From Anaerolineae bacterium (GTDB lineage: Bacteria > Chloroflexota > Anaerolineae > J102), in the NCBI GenBank assembly GCA_015493675.1, contig WGCR01000594.1, forward strand, positions 1-6,427: DNA of 6,427 nt. The letters are read 5' to 3'. Shown in pieces: positions 1 through 4,989 of the stretch (its first letter is position 1; each line of letters starts with the position of its first letter). The notes beneath the pieces are model-generated. The model ran no database searches, was not told the origin of the DNA, and saw nothing but the letters and a program-made list of their open reading frames with translations. A program made the translations under genes and the position numbers.

Positions 1-45
1 ACGTATCTCTTTGGCTGTCAATTGAGCTTGCTGTATCATGTGGAT

Positions 46-104
46 TGTCCTGCTGAGTAGTAAGTTGGGCTGTTCACCCCATTATTCAACTACTCGGCAG
101 GACA
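46..104. repeat. Imperfect 16-bp inverted repeat with 27-base spacer
   Basis: The left arm tgtcctgctgagtagt (46-61) and the right arm actactcggcaggaca (89-104) are reverse complements with one mismatch. The 27-base spacer is long for a factor-independent terminator and no T-tract follows either arm. It may be the paired ends of a small mobile-element relic or a large RNA hairpin downstream of the TPR gene. No transposase or matching copy is visible in the window. The rest of 1-205 holds nothing else I can support. Confidence 0.6.
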
Positions 105-205
105 CTTTGGAAAATCTTTCCTTCCGCTTGGCAAAATCGTGAAGTACTGAAATTGGCAGAAGGCAGGCCGGTGGGTATCCTGTGGATCACGACAAAACGA
201 TTCCA

Positions 206-1006
206 TCATAGTTGCAGGGAAATGACGATGATGGCAAGAATAAACAATACCACAGCACTCAAGATTACAATATAATGCCATTCACGCCATCTTTTATCCC
301 AAAACATGAGCATTATTATACTAACAATTGGCATCATAATGAGAACCGCAAACACAATCTTCCAAAACAGAGGAAGAACAAATAGCGCAAGAACTATCAA
401 CAAGGCTATTAGCGATCGGTTTGTTTTCGTGGTAAACGAGAAGGCCAGAAAAGGAGAACTACATACCATTAAGATGGCAAGAATAAATTGACGTACAGTT
501 CTAGCCTTAAGCAGCATGGACCCAACACTCTTGATTGCATTCCGATATCTATGCAATTTTAGAAAGACTTGCCATAGTTTATATCGCTCTTTCCAGCTCA
601 AATCTTCTGACTGAGAAAACTCAACAAGCCTTGAAACCAGACCTTCATCTACTTCTTGCCCCAAGCTTATTTGACATTCCGCAATGCCAGCAAAGACTTC
701 GATGATTCTATAATCATTCCCCTGAAGTTTCATGAAGTATTTCAAAGCTATATCTGGATGCCCGTGAAGAAGGTAATGGCGGGCAATTGCAAAAACTGAC
801 TCATTTTCCAATTTTGCTATGCTAGTTAATTTCTTGATCGCTGCTTCTTCAAGTTGATGACGTTCTTGCATGTGGTAACAATATGCGATGTTACGTAAAG
901 ATTCCTGGCTGTCTGGATTATCATCCAATACATTTTGCCAAGCCTTGGCAGCTTCAACCCAGTTGTGCTGCTTTTGAAGTGTTTTCGCGATATATTTAAT
1001 ATCCAT
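206..1006 (-). CDS. TPR-repeat protein with four C-terminal membrane helices, function unknown
   Basis: A protein of 266 residues. The N-terminal half (about 1-165) is made of helical pairs of TPR type, for example WVEAAKAWQNVLDDNPDSQE at 16-35, followed by NIAYCYHMQ and by the ARHYLLHGHPDIALKYF stretch at 75-91. The C-terminal third is strongly hydrophobic, with about four membrane segments near 173-190, 197-213, 216-236 and 243-264. The likely topology is a cytoplasmic TPR platform tethered to the membrane, which would suit a protein-interaction role; this is inference. The ATG start lies 16 bases after the stop of the upstream 180-residue gene, so the two are probably co-transcribed. The ribosome site is weak (a GAG about 10 bases upstream). 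The base composition is AT-rich compared with the RHS DNA. It sits last in a series behind an RHS core remnant, so an immunity or accessory role is possible but unproven. I do not recognise a named family beyond TPR. Confidence 0.85.
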   Translation of the reverse strand: MDIKYIAKTLQKQHNWVEAAKAWQNVLDDNPDSQESLRNIAYCYHMQERHQLEEAAIKKLTSIAKLENESVFAIARHYLLHGHPDIALKYFMKLQGNDYRIIEVFAGIAECQISLGQEVDEGLVSRLVEFSQSEDLSWKERYKLWQVFLKLHRYRNAIKSVGSMLLKARTVRQFILAILMVCSSPFLAFSFTTKTNRSLIALLIVLALFVLPLFWKIVFAVLIMMPIVSIIMLMFWDKRWREWHYIVILSAVVLFILAIIVISLQL

Positions 1007-1022
1007 ATTAATTCACTCTACA

Positions 1023-1565
1023 TCAATCAAAAAACGTAAGTGATTTCAGCACCTTTTCAAGGACATGGTTTCCTTTTTCCCAACGACTTTTGAATGCTAA
1101 TAACTCAACTGCATAAACATGATCGTTATGTGTGAAAGCGACTATCTTACGATAATAGTCCACATCATCGACGCACACCAGCATGACTCCTGGTGAGATC
1201 GCTGACGATATGTGGACTTCCTCAGGTTGTGACCATGTCTTGCATCCATCCTTCTCGATAATCCTTGTCGCCCAATGTTCAGCATCATCTGTTGTCGGAG
1301 ACTTGAAGTCATCATAAACCCGAATCATCATACTGTTGACAAAGGGAAAATTGGTAACTTCCAGGCTGATCCACCTGCCCACCGGCCCTCGAATAGCTTT
1401 ATGGGTACTATCAAACCAGTCTGCAGGATAGCTGATTTCATATTTCTCTTTTTTCATCTCCACGGTGCGCCATTTGTTGTGAAAATACAGCCATCGCACA
1501 GCCAACGCCACCGCCAACGTGACAACGATGAGCAGATAAATTTTATGTCGTTTGCTAATTTCCAC
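1023..1565 (-). CDS. Membrane-anchored protein of unknown function, possible PsbP-like fold
   Basis: About 180 residues. A basic N-terminus (EISKRHK) is followed by one hydrophobic segment at roughly 9-26 without a lipobox, so it reads as an uncleaved signal anchor with the rest outside the membrane. The soluble part starts with a KYEISYPADWF motif. This resembles the opening of PsbP/DUF1795-type domains (a beta strand followed by YPxxW), and it ends with VLKSLTFFD, also typical of such domains; the family call is tentative. I choose GTG at 1565 because GGAGG lies 7 bases upstream, whereas the TTG just before it would leave only 4. The start lies inside the end of the RHS core remnant's frame (stop at 1555), so translation may be coupled. 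The TPR/membrane gene follows after 16 bases. The position behind an RHS remnant allows an immunity role, but nothing in the sequence proves it. Confidence 0.8.
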   Translation of the reverse strand: MEISKRHKIYLLIVVTLAVALAVRWLYFHNKWRTVEMKKEKYEISYPADWFDSTHKAIRGPVGRWISLEVTNFPFVNSMMIRVYDDFKSPTTDDAEHWATRIIEKDGCKTWSQPEEVHISSAISPGVMLVCVDDVDYYRKIVAFTHNDHVYAVELLAFKSRWEKGNHVLEKVLKSLTFFD

Positions 1566-1929
1566 CAAAAAACCTCCAAACTTTGGTCAGTGAATGACCA
1601 TAAGCATTGAAAAAAGCTTTCCCGCCAATCCTGCGATGCGTATTCGGGCTCTGCGGGTCGCCCGGGTTGGGAACGATCGTGTCCGCCAGGATGAAGCGGG
1701 CGTTGTAAAAGTGCAAGCCCGTATCAGCATCAAGCCGCTGGCCCGCGTAGCGATATGCAGTTTGCAGAGAAAAATCAAACTCGCTGCCCACGCGATAAGT
1801 ATAGCGCACATCGTCGTCGCGCAAAAGGGAGAGTTCGAAGAGAGCCACAACCGCCCCATTCTGGTTCACCAGCATGCTGGTGGAGTTCAGGCGGTTCGAT
1901 AGCAAATATTCTACGCCGTCATCAGCACT
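1555..1929 (-). pseudogene. Decayed RHS core fragment (tipless, internally deleted)
   Basis: On the minus strand the frame reads SADDGVEYLLSNRLNSTSML and continues VNQNG, clearly matching SADNGVKYLLSDHLRSTSVL with VNRDG in the RHS gene at the right of the window. It goes on with YRYAGQRLDADTGLHFYNAR (RHS form: RYTGQYHEEALGLYFYGAR) and FILADTIVPNPGDPQ. Against the intact copy, the WYDPLLGRF stretch between the FYGAR and ADT motifs is collapsed. The segment between VNQNG and YRYAGQ is also unlike the intact copy. After GDPQ (about 1651) the frame loses RHS similarity and stops at 1555 without DPxG or a toxin tip. There is no good start: the frame opens at a stop at 1996-1998, and the only nearby initiator is TTG at 1905. 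It is a remnant, not a functional toxin. The membrane-anchored gene at 1565 begins inside it. Confidence 0.8.
1573..1577 (-). promoter_or_regulatory. Shine-Dalgarno site GGAGG that decides the GTG start at 1565
   Basis: On the minus strand GGAGG is followed by TTTTTTG and then GTG, a spacing of 7 bases. The alternative TTG start three bases earlier would have a spacing of 4. The site lies within the coding frame of the decayed RHS remnant. Confidence 0.6.
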
Positions 1930-1987
1930 GAATTCCGCCTTCCACCCTGGGCCGCGTCGAGTCGAAAGGATGGCATATATTGTCGTT

Positions 1988-2016
1988 TTGCAGTGTTAGT
2001 GAGTTTGTGATAGGAC
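1988..2016 (+). promoter_or_regulatory. Candidate promoter of the toxin-antitoxin operon
   Basis: TTGCAG (1988-1993) is followed after 17 bases by TAGGAC (2011-2016), with an upstream TGA that would fit an extended -10. The -35 is good and the -10 is weak. It lies just upstream of the repeat/palindrome and the antitoxin ribosome site, which is where a promoter is expected. This is assigned from position and motif only. Confidence 0.3.
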
Positions 2017-2036
2017 ATGACCATGGCCATGACCAT
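2016..2036. promoter_or_regulatory. Candidate operator: 9-bp direct repeat around a palindrome
   Basis: The sequence catgaccat occurs twice (2016-2024 and 2028-2036) with ggc between the copies. The centre catggccatg (2022-2031) is a perfect 10-bp palindrome. It lies between the candidate -10 and the Shine-Dalgarno site of the antitoxin gene. Phd/YefM antitoxins are known to repress their own operons by binding short palindromes at this position, so an autoregulatory operator is a reasonable inference. Confidence 0.4.
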
Positions 2037-2053
2037 AGTCAGGAGAAATGCCA

Positions 2054-2293
2054 ATGACTCGAACGATTTCGAAAAGCAAACTCAAGGCGAACATGCTACG
2101 CATCTTTCGGGAAATCGAAGAAAGCGGCGAGGCGTTAATCGTCGCAGATCGCAATCGGCCAACCCTCGTCATTCATCCAATCAAGTCAAGACGAAAAGTC
2201 GATGAAGTCTTCGCGCCTTATCGGGGAAAAATGCGGATACTTGAAGAGGACATCAACACACCAACAGCCGAAGATTGGGAAGCATTGCAATGA
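2054..2293 (+). CDS. Phd/YefM-family antitoxin of a type II toxin-antitoxin pair
   Basis: A protein of 79 residues when started at ATG 2054, where AGGAG (2041-2045) is 8 bases upstream; the ATG at 2048 would leave only 2. The N-terminal half has the Phd/YefM pattern: TISKSKLKANMLRIFREIEE, then SGEALIVADRNRPTLVIHPI, which corresponds to the family's 'F...L..V..G....I...G.P.a.l.P' DNA-binding domain. The C-terminal part (FAPYRGKMRILEEDINTPTA then EDWEALQ) is acidic and is where such antitoxins usually wrap the toxin. By family knowledge it should neutralise the neighbouring VapC-like PIN ribonuclease and repress the operon. Its stop overlaps the toxin ATG (aATGA), the usual coupled arrangement. 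The antitoxin frame is intact although the toxin frame is broken. It stands on the opposite strand to everything else in the window, suggesting a separate insertion event. Confidence 0.9.
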   Translation: MTRTISKSKLKANMLRIFREIEESGEALIVADRNRPTLVIHPIKSRRKVDEVFAPYRGKMRILEEDINTPTAEDWEALQ

Positions 2294-2670
2294 TTGTTCT
2301 CGATACATCGGCGCTTCTGTTTTAGACGTTTGCTCCGGAAAAACTTAGCGCCAATGCCATTGAGGCAATGGAAGCAAGTTCCACCTATGTTGTCAATGCC
2401 GTGAGCATTTGGGAAATCGGTTGGAAAATACATCGCGGAAAACTCGTTCTTCCCATGAGCGTCGGGGCGTATGTGGGCCATTTGTTGGAAACCGAGCGCG
2501 TCGAAATTCATCCGACCGAATTGGAAATCTGGTTGCAGAGTATTGAGCTGGATTGGCACCATAAAGACCCCGCAGATCGCATTATCGTTGCAACGGCGAA
2601 CGTGCTTGGCTGTCCATTGGTAACATCAGATGGGCGGATACGTGAATTTTATTCGTTGGCAATCTGGTGA
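2290..2670 (+). pseudogene. VapC-like PIN-domain ribonuclease toxin, interrupted by an amber codon
   Basis: Read through, the frame gives 126 residues, a normal VapC length. It starts at the ATG overlapping the antitoxin stop with MIVLDTSALLF, and codon 12 (2323-2325) is TAG, followed by TFAPEKLSANAIEAM. PIN acidic residues are all in place: D5 (LDTSALL), E42 (SIWEIGWK), D93/D96 (DPADRIIVATA) and D114 (VTSDGRIREF). The position of the stop is commonly Trp in this subgroup (LLW or LFW), so a single TGG-to-TAG change explains it. Such toxins cleave RNA, often tRNA or rRNA, using Mg2+. Reinitiation at ATG 2368 would lack D5, so an active product is unlikely without suppression. A sequencing error is the main alternative. 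Confidence 0.88.
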
Positions 2671-2719
2671 TAACGGCTGCCCCATCATTGCGACATGCCG
2701 ATGCCCGTTGGGGGCCAAA

Positions 2720-2743
2720 TAGGCGTCTCCTCGCACACGCCTA
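2720..2743. terminator. Small hairpin between convergent genes, weak terminator candidate
   Basis: TAGGCGT (2720-2726) and ACGCCTA (2737-2743) form a perfect 7-bp stem with a 10-base loop. It sits between the 3' end of the PIN toxin frame and the 3' end of the minus-strand membrane-protein gene, where a bidirectional terminator would be useful. No T-run follows on either strand, so intrinsic termination is doubtful. Confidence 0.25.
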
Positions 2744-2813
2744 CGGCAGGACGGCTCAACCAGGCGACATTCCAGTAAAGGCAATCAAACGGCATACGTT
2801 GGCAGTTATGGAT

Positions 2814-3101
2814 TTAGGGAAAAAAGAGTTTATACATCCAATATACAATACCGAATACAGAAACCCCCATAACGAAAACCGCATATCGCCTTATTTGTCT
2901 GGTGGTCAGATGAACGTCTTCTTTGTCCCCAAATTCGGTCAATCCGACGAATCGGTTATATAGCCATCGATAAAGAAACTTGTCGGGCGTCAAAGTCTCG
3001 GGATGACGAAAAAGGTGAAGGCTCCATAGAAACAACAGCAAGGAAAAGATGATCATCACGCCATCCCAGAAATCTGGTTTCGTCATCACTGTCTCTCTCA
3101 T
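2814..3101 (-). CDS. Small two-helix membrane protein, function unknown
   Basis: A protein of 95 residues with hydrophobic segments at about 13-31 (DGVMIIFSLLLFLWSLHLF) and 72-93 (RYAVFVMGVSVFGIVYWMY). They are joined by a charged loop containing RHPETLTPDKFLYRWLYNRF and the EFGDKEDVHLTTRQIRR region. The ATG at 3101 is used here; ATG at 3086 (MTKPDFW) is an equally plausible start and leaves both helices intact. A weak promoter candidate is present about 70 bases upstream. The gene lies 161 bases after the 155-residue membrane gene and converges with the toxin-antitoxin pair. I do not recognise a family. A role as orphan immunity protein is possible from context only. The opposite-strand frame here has no coding character (no ribosome site, low-complexity composition), which is why this strand was chosen. 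Confidence 0.65.
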   Translation of the reverse strand: MRETVMTKPDFWDGVMIIFSLLLFLWSLHLFRHPETLTPDKFLYRWLYNRFVGLTEFGDKEDVHLTTRQIRRYAVFVMGVSVFGIVYWMYKLFFP

Positions 3102-3171
3102 TTTTATGTCTCTGCAAGATTTATGAGCCCATTTAGATTACAAAAAGAGTCGGGGATGAAGCTTTGAGGCA

Positions 3172-3199
3172 AGTATAGCGCAATATCATCGCCGGGCAA
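3172..3199 (-). promoter_or_regulatory. Candidate minus-strand promoter for the 95-residue membrane protein
   Basis: On the minus strand TTGCCC (3199-3194) and TATACT (3177-3172) are separated by 16 bases. This places a transcription start roughly 60 bases before the ATG at 3101. The -10 matches the consensus at five of six positions and the -35 is moderate. Assigned from motif and position only. Confidence 0.35.
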
Positions 3200-3262
3200 A
3201 AGAACGCGATCTTTTACCTGTACCCGGGCTGGTCGAGGACGACATTTTCGGGCCAGGCGGTT

Positions 3263-3730
3263 TCAGCGCCGAGGCGCCCCCTGTGCCATTCGCGGAGCGA
3301 ATAGCAAGGCGACCGCCACATGCAGGATGAGCAACGAAGCCAGAATAACGCCCCTTTCCTCATCAGAAGTCAGTAAAATATAGAGCAATGCACTCACGCC
3401 ATGCTCAACGAATGCCAGAATCTGCACGAGAATGGGGTGCTGGAAAAGCCATTGCTGTTGCAATCGGGCCTGAAGATCCGCATTTCTTGCCAATGCTCTC
3501 AATCCAGCCAATGATCCCACGATCAAGAAAAAGCCGTAGAGAAGCAACAAATAGAAAAGTACATTAGCGACAGTTTTGTCGGTGATGGGCGTTTGCCATC
3601 CAGGCAATGCGACGGTGCGACGAGCCACGCTCAAAAACTCATTGGCCAGGAAAAAGGCTATCACGCCGCTGATCAAGATGAGTCGGCGATGGGCCAGCGG
3701 GTCAACCCAGCCATGCTCAGATTTAGTCAT
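3263..3730 (-). CDS. Four-helix membrane protein, function unknown
   Basis: A protein of 155 residues with about four membrane segments: 16-35 (RLILISGVIAFFLANEFL), 54-78 (VANVLFYLLLLYGFFLIVGS), 99-121 (PILVQILAFVEHGVSALLYI) and 127-145 (GVILASLLILHVAVALLFAP). A charged loop (RALARNADLQARLQQQWLFQ) lies between helices 2 and 3. The ATG start overlaps the stop of the 48-residue gene as ATGA, so translation is very likely coupled. The two small genes, together with the RHS core fragment in front of them, behave like one transcription unit. I do not recognise a family; immunity to a membrane-acting toxin or a lost tip is possible but unsupported. The C-terminus may be altered by a homopolymer shift: a C5 run on the plus strand (3277-3281) precedes the stop, and with four bases the frame would run on to 3214. 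Confidence 0.75.
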   Translation of the reverse strand: MTKSEHGWVDPLAHRRLILISGVIAFFLANEFLSVARRTVALPGWQTPITDKTVANVLFYLLLLYGFFLIVGSLAGLRALARNADLQARLQQQWLFQHPILVQILAFVEHGVSALLYILLTSDEERGVILASLLILHVAVALLFAPRMAQGAPRR

Positions 3731-3873
3731 TTCCTGCTTCTTCTTGCAAGATGATTTTTATGAGGGTTTGCATTAGGCGCGACCGATAACATTATAGGCG
3801 TGGTAATTATGCCAATGACGATCCCAAAGATGAACGAAAAAATCATAACCATCGCCCCAATGACAATTGTCAT
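3727..3873 (-). CDS. 48-residue single-helix membrane peptide, function unknown
   Basis: A short gene with strong translation signals. ATG at 3873 has AAGGAG (3888-3883) 9 bases upstream, and its TGA overlaps the ATG of the 155-residue membrane gene (ATGA). The product begins MTIVIGAMVMIFSFIFGIVI and continues GIITTPIMLS, making one or two tightly packed hydrophobic segments over residues 2-31. It ends with a polar, basic tail (ANPHKNHLARRSRK). Its own start also overlaps the TGA of the RHS core fragment (ATGA). Two couplings in a row argue that this is a real gene rather than chance. No family recognised; a small partner of the downstream four-helix protein is a reasonable guess. Confidence is limited by the short length. 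Confidence 0.6.
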   Translation of the reverse strand: MTIVIGAMVMIFSFIFGIVIGIITTPIMLSVAPNANPHKNHLARRSRK

Positions 3874-3882
3874 AATTCATTA

Positions 3883-3888
3883 CTCCTT
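3883..3888 (-). promoter_or_regulatory. Shine-Dalgarno site AAGGAG of the 48-residue gene
   Basis: AAGGAG on the minus strand is 9 bases before ATG 3873 and only 2 bases before the out-of-frame ATG 3880. It therefore supports the 3873 start. It lies inside the last codons of the RHS core fragment. Confidence 0.6.
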
Positions 3889-3930
3889 ACAGTGTGTACG
3901 AGATTGCCCGGCTCTGGCGCCATCGTATCT

Positions 3931-4064
3931 GCCTGGGTGAAGCGGCCCAACAGCGGATCGTACCAGCGGGCGCCGTAGAAATAGAGCCCCAGCGCCTCCT
4001 CGTGATACTGCCCCGTGAAGCGCTTGGTTGTCAAGGTGCTGAACGGGCCGCCGCGGGCATCGCC
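3931..4064 (-). repeat. RHS core repeat, copy A (matches 6102-6235)
   Basis: A gap-free match of 134 bases to the RHS core in the main gene, at an offset of 2171. It codes for the GDARGG to TQAD part of the core and has about 93% identity by eye count. Long near-identical blocks like this would support homologous recombination between the intact gene and the fragment. Confidence 0.8.
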
Positions 4065-4084
4065 GCGGAAATGAGTAGGGGCTA

Positions 4085-4390
4085 TTAGGGGTAACGTTCA
4101 GCTTGGTTGACGTTTTTACAGAAAATTGTCGCATCAATGCCTATTTGTCGCAATTGCGCATGAACGTCCCAATTTGATGGCTTCAATTCAGGACAAAACC
4201 ATCGGGCGCCTTTTTTTAGCCATACACACAAGTATTGCCGTTTGCTTCGCTCCGTTACATCGTTATAACCAAATTCACAACCGCAGCATGGACAAATATC
4301 AAAACTGGGCGTTCCCGTAGCAGAATCCCATGCTGGATTTTGTAGCTTATCATAGCCGCATGTAGGGCAAACATAGTACTCTTGACTCAT
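4085..4390 (-). CDS. Cys-rich CPCC-type protein, candidate immunity protein for the orphan tip
   Basis: A protein of 101 residues. A CxxC pair at C8/C11 (YYVCPTCGYDKL) and a CPCCGC cluster at C33, C35, C36 and C38 (FDICPCCGCEFGYND) form a likely zinc-binding knuckle. The layout matches the Cys-rich CPCC family (YxCPxCG ... ICPCCG), whose members are often found beside polymorphic toxins. The second half has Trp-rich motifs (CVWLKKGARWFCPELKPSNW) and then DVHAQLRQIG, also seen in such proteins. ATG 4390 shares one base with the toxin stop (TAATG), and GAGGCG (4399-4404) lies 8 bases upstream, so translation is coupled to the toxin tip. By position it should bind and neutralise that tip in the cytoplasm. 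The family match is from memory of the motif, and the immunity role is inference from gene order. Confidence 0.82.
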   Translation of the reverse strand: MSQEYYVCPTCGYDKLQNPAWDSATGTPSFDICPCCGCEFGYNDVTERSKRQYLCVWLKKGARWFCPELKPSNWDVHAQLRQIGIDATIFCKNVNQAERYP

Positions 4391-4929
4391 TATTTTTGCG
4401 CCTCGAAATAGTCAAGGTTGGTTTTGAATCCATGTATAGCTGGATCTGGTTTCATGTATGTCCGAAAAATACCATCAGAACGGATGACAGCAAATTCATC
4501 GGTGTTCAGGTCAAATAATACTTTGTCGCCATTCGCTCGTATGCGTACAAGAATATCAGCACTTTTACTCTCTGCTCGCGCCGCAAATTTTCCTGCTGAT
4601 GAAAGATACTCCTCTTCTGTAGAAAAGCCAAATTCATGTGCATGTTTGAGAAAATGTTTCGTCTGTTCCTGAGGCGCAAATTCGGCCATGGGAGCAGAAG
4701 AGCGGAAGCTAGACGCCACCCGCCCGACAGCATACGTCTCGAAAGCCAAACTCATCACGCCGCTGACCACGTCGCCCACGCCCGCGCTGTACGCATCCAC
4801 CAGGGGCGTGTCGGGCCGGGGTTGATTGCGCCAGCGCCACACGTCCTCTCCGTAGGCCGCCTCCGTGGCCTCGAGCGAGCGATGACACACGCCCGGACAA
4901 TTCACCGCCGACCACTGCTGATAGATCAA
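4390..4929 (-). CDS. Displaced RHS C-terminal tip: pretoxin linker plus BECR-like nuclease domain
   Basis: The frame gives 179 residues from a TTG at 4929 that lacks a ribosome site, so it is probably a silent cassette. RHS similarity runs back to about 4955 (SPDFARQQ), where a TAA precedes it. Residues 1-75 repeat the main gene's linker (CPGVCHRSLEATEAAYGEDV, WRWRNQPRPDTPLVDAYS). From about residue 78 the sequence is new: KHFLKHAHEFG (91-101), STEEEYL (103-109), then RANGDKVLFDLNTDEFAVI (131-149) and DGIFRTYMKP (152-161). This H..KH..EFG..S..EYL...NGD..x(n)..F.V...G..RT..KP pattern is what I know from tips and phage proteins with a Barnase-EndoU-ColicinE5/D-RelE (BECR) fold, RNA-cutting enzymes. 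The fold is inferred from motif memory. The CPCC-type gene follows with a TAATG overlap. Tip composition is AT-richer than the linker. Confidence 0.8.
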   Translation of the reverse strand: MIYQQWSAVNCPGVCHRSLEATEAAYGEDVWRWRNQPRPDTPLVDAYSAGVGDVVSGVMSLAFETYAVGRVASSFRSSAPMAEFAPQEQTKHFLKHAHEFGFSTEEEYLSSAGKFAARAESKSADILVRIRANGDKVLFDLNTDEFAVIRSDGIFRTYMKPDPAIHGFKTNLDYFEAQK

Positions 4930-4955
4930 TTGCTGACGGGCAAAGTCGGGCGATT
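4712..4955 (-). repeat. Pretoxin-linker repeat, copy A (matches 5547-5793)
   Basis: Bases 4721-4955 align without gaps to 5559-5793 (offset 838), with about nine differences in 235 bases by eye (roughly 96% identity). The match extends to 4712 if one codon is deleted here (GRVAS against GRAVAS). Similarity stops sharply at the linker/tip boundary on one side and at a point 34 bases past the immunity-gene stop on the other. Confidence 0.88.
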
Positions 4956-4989
4956 AGATAGAGACTGAACTAAATTGTGGATGCAATAC

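Larger units (their letters stand above)
3870..4087 (-). pseudogene. RHS core fragment without a toxin tip
   Basis: In the minus-strand frame ending at TGA 3872-3870, the sequence reads GDARGGPFSTLTTKRFTGQY, HEEALGLYFYGARWYDPLLG and RFTQADTMAPEPGN. This is nearly the same as the core of the RHS gene at the right edge. The DNA at 3931-4064 aligns without gaps to 6102-6235, with roughly nine differences in 134 bases by eye. Similarity begins about 20 bases after the stop of the CPCC-type gene. It ends after PEPGN, where the frame continues for 11 more codons (LVHTVRSNEL) and stops. The NRYAY..NNP and DPxG parts of the core, the linker and the tip are all missing. There is no start codon with a ribosome site, so it is a recombination remnant. 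Its stop overlaps the ATG of the 48-residue gene. Confidence 0.85.

Noticed and set aside
46..104. Factor-independent terminator for the left operon
   Set aside because: The 27-base spacer is too long and no T-run follows, so I list it only as an inverted repeat.
90..281. Minus-strand open frame of 63 residues at the left edge
   Set aside because: It overlaps the 3' end of the TPR gene, contains part of the inverted repeat and has no ribosome site or protein-like pattern.
2323..2325. TAG read as a special amino acid or programmed readthrough in the PIN toxin
   Set aside because: Nothing nearby suggests recoding, and the other genes in the window end on TAA, TGA or TAG normally; a simple nonsense change or read error is more likely.
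2667..2963. Plus-strand open frame following the PIN toxin
   Set aside because: No ribosome site or recognisable domain; its second half lies opposite the 95-residue two-helix membrane protein, which has better coding character.
3880..4137. Minus-strand open frame of 85 residues over the RHS core fragment
   Set aside because: It is the wrong frame: the neighbouring frame gives an unmistakable RHS core, and this frame's Pro/Arg/Gly-rich product is a GC-driven shadow.
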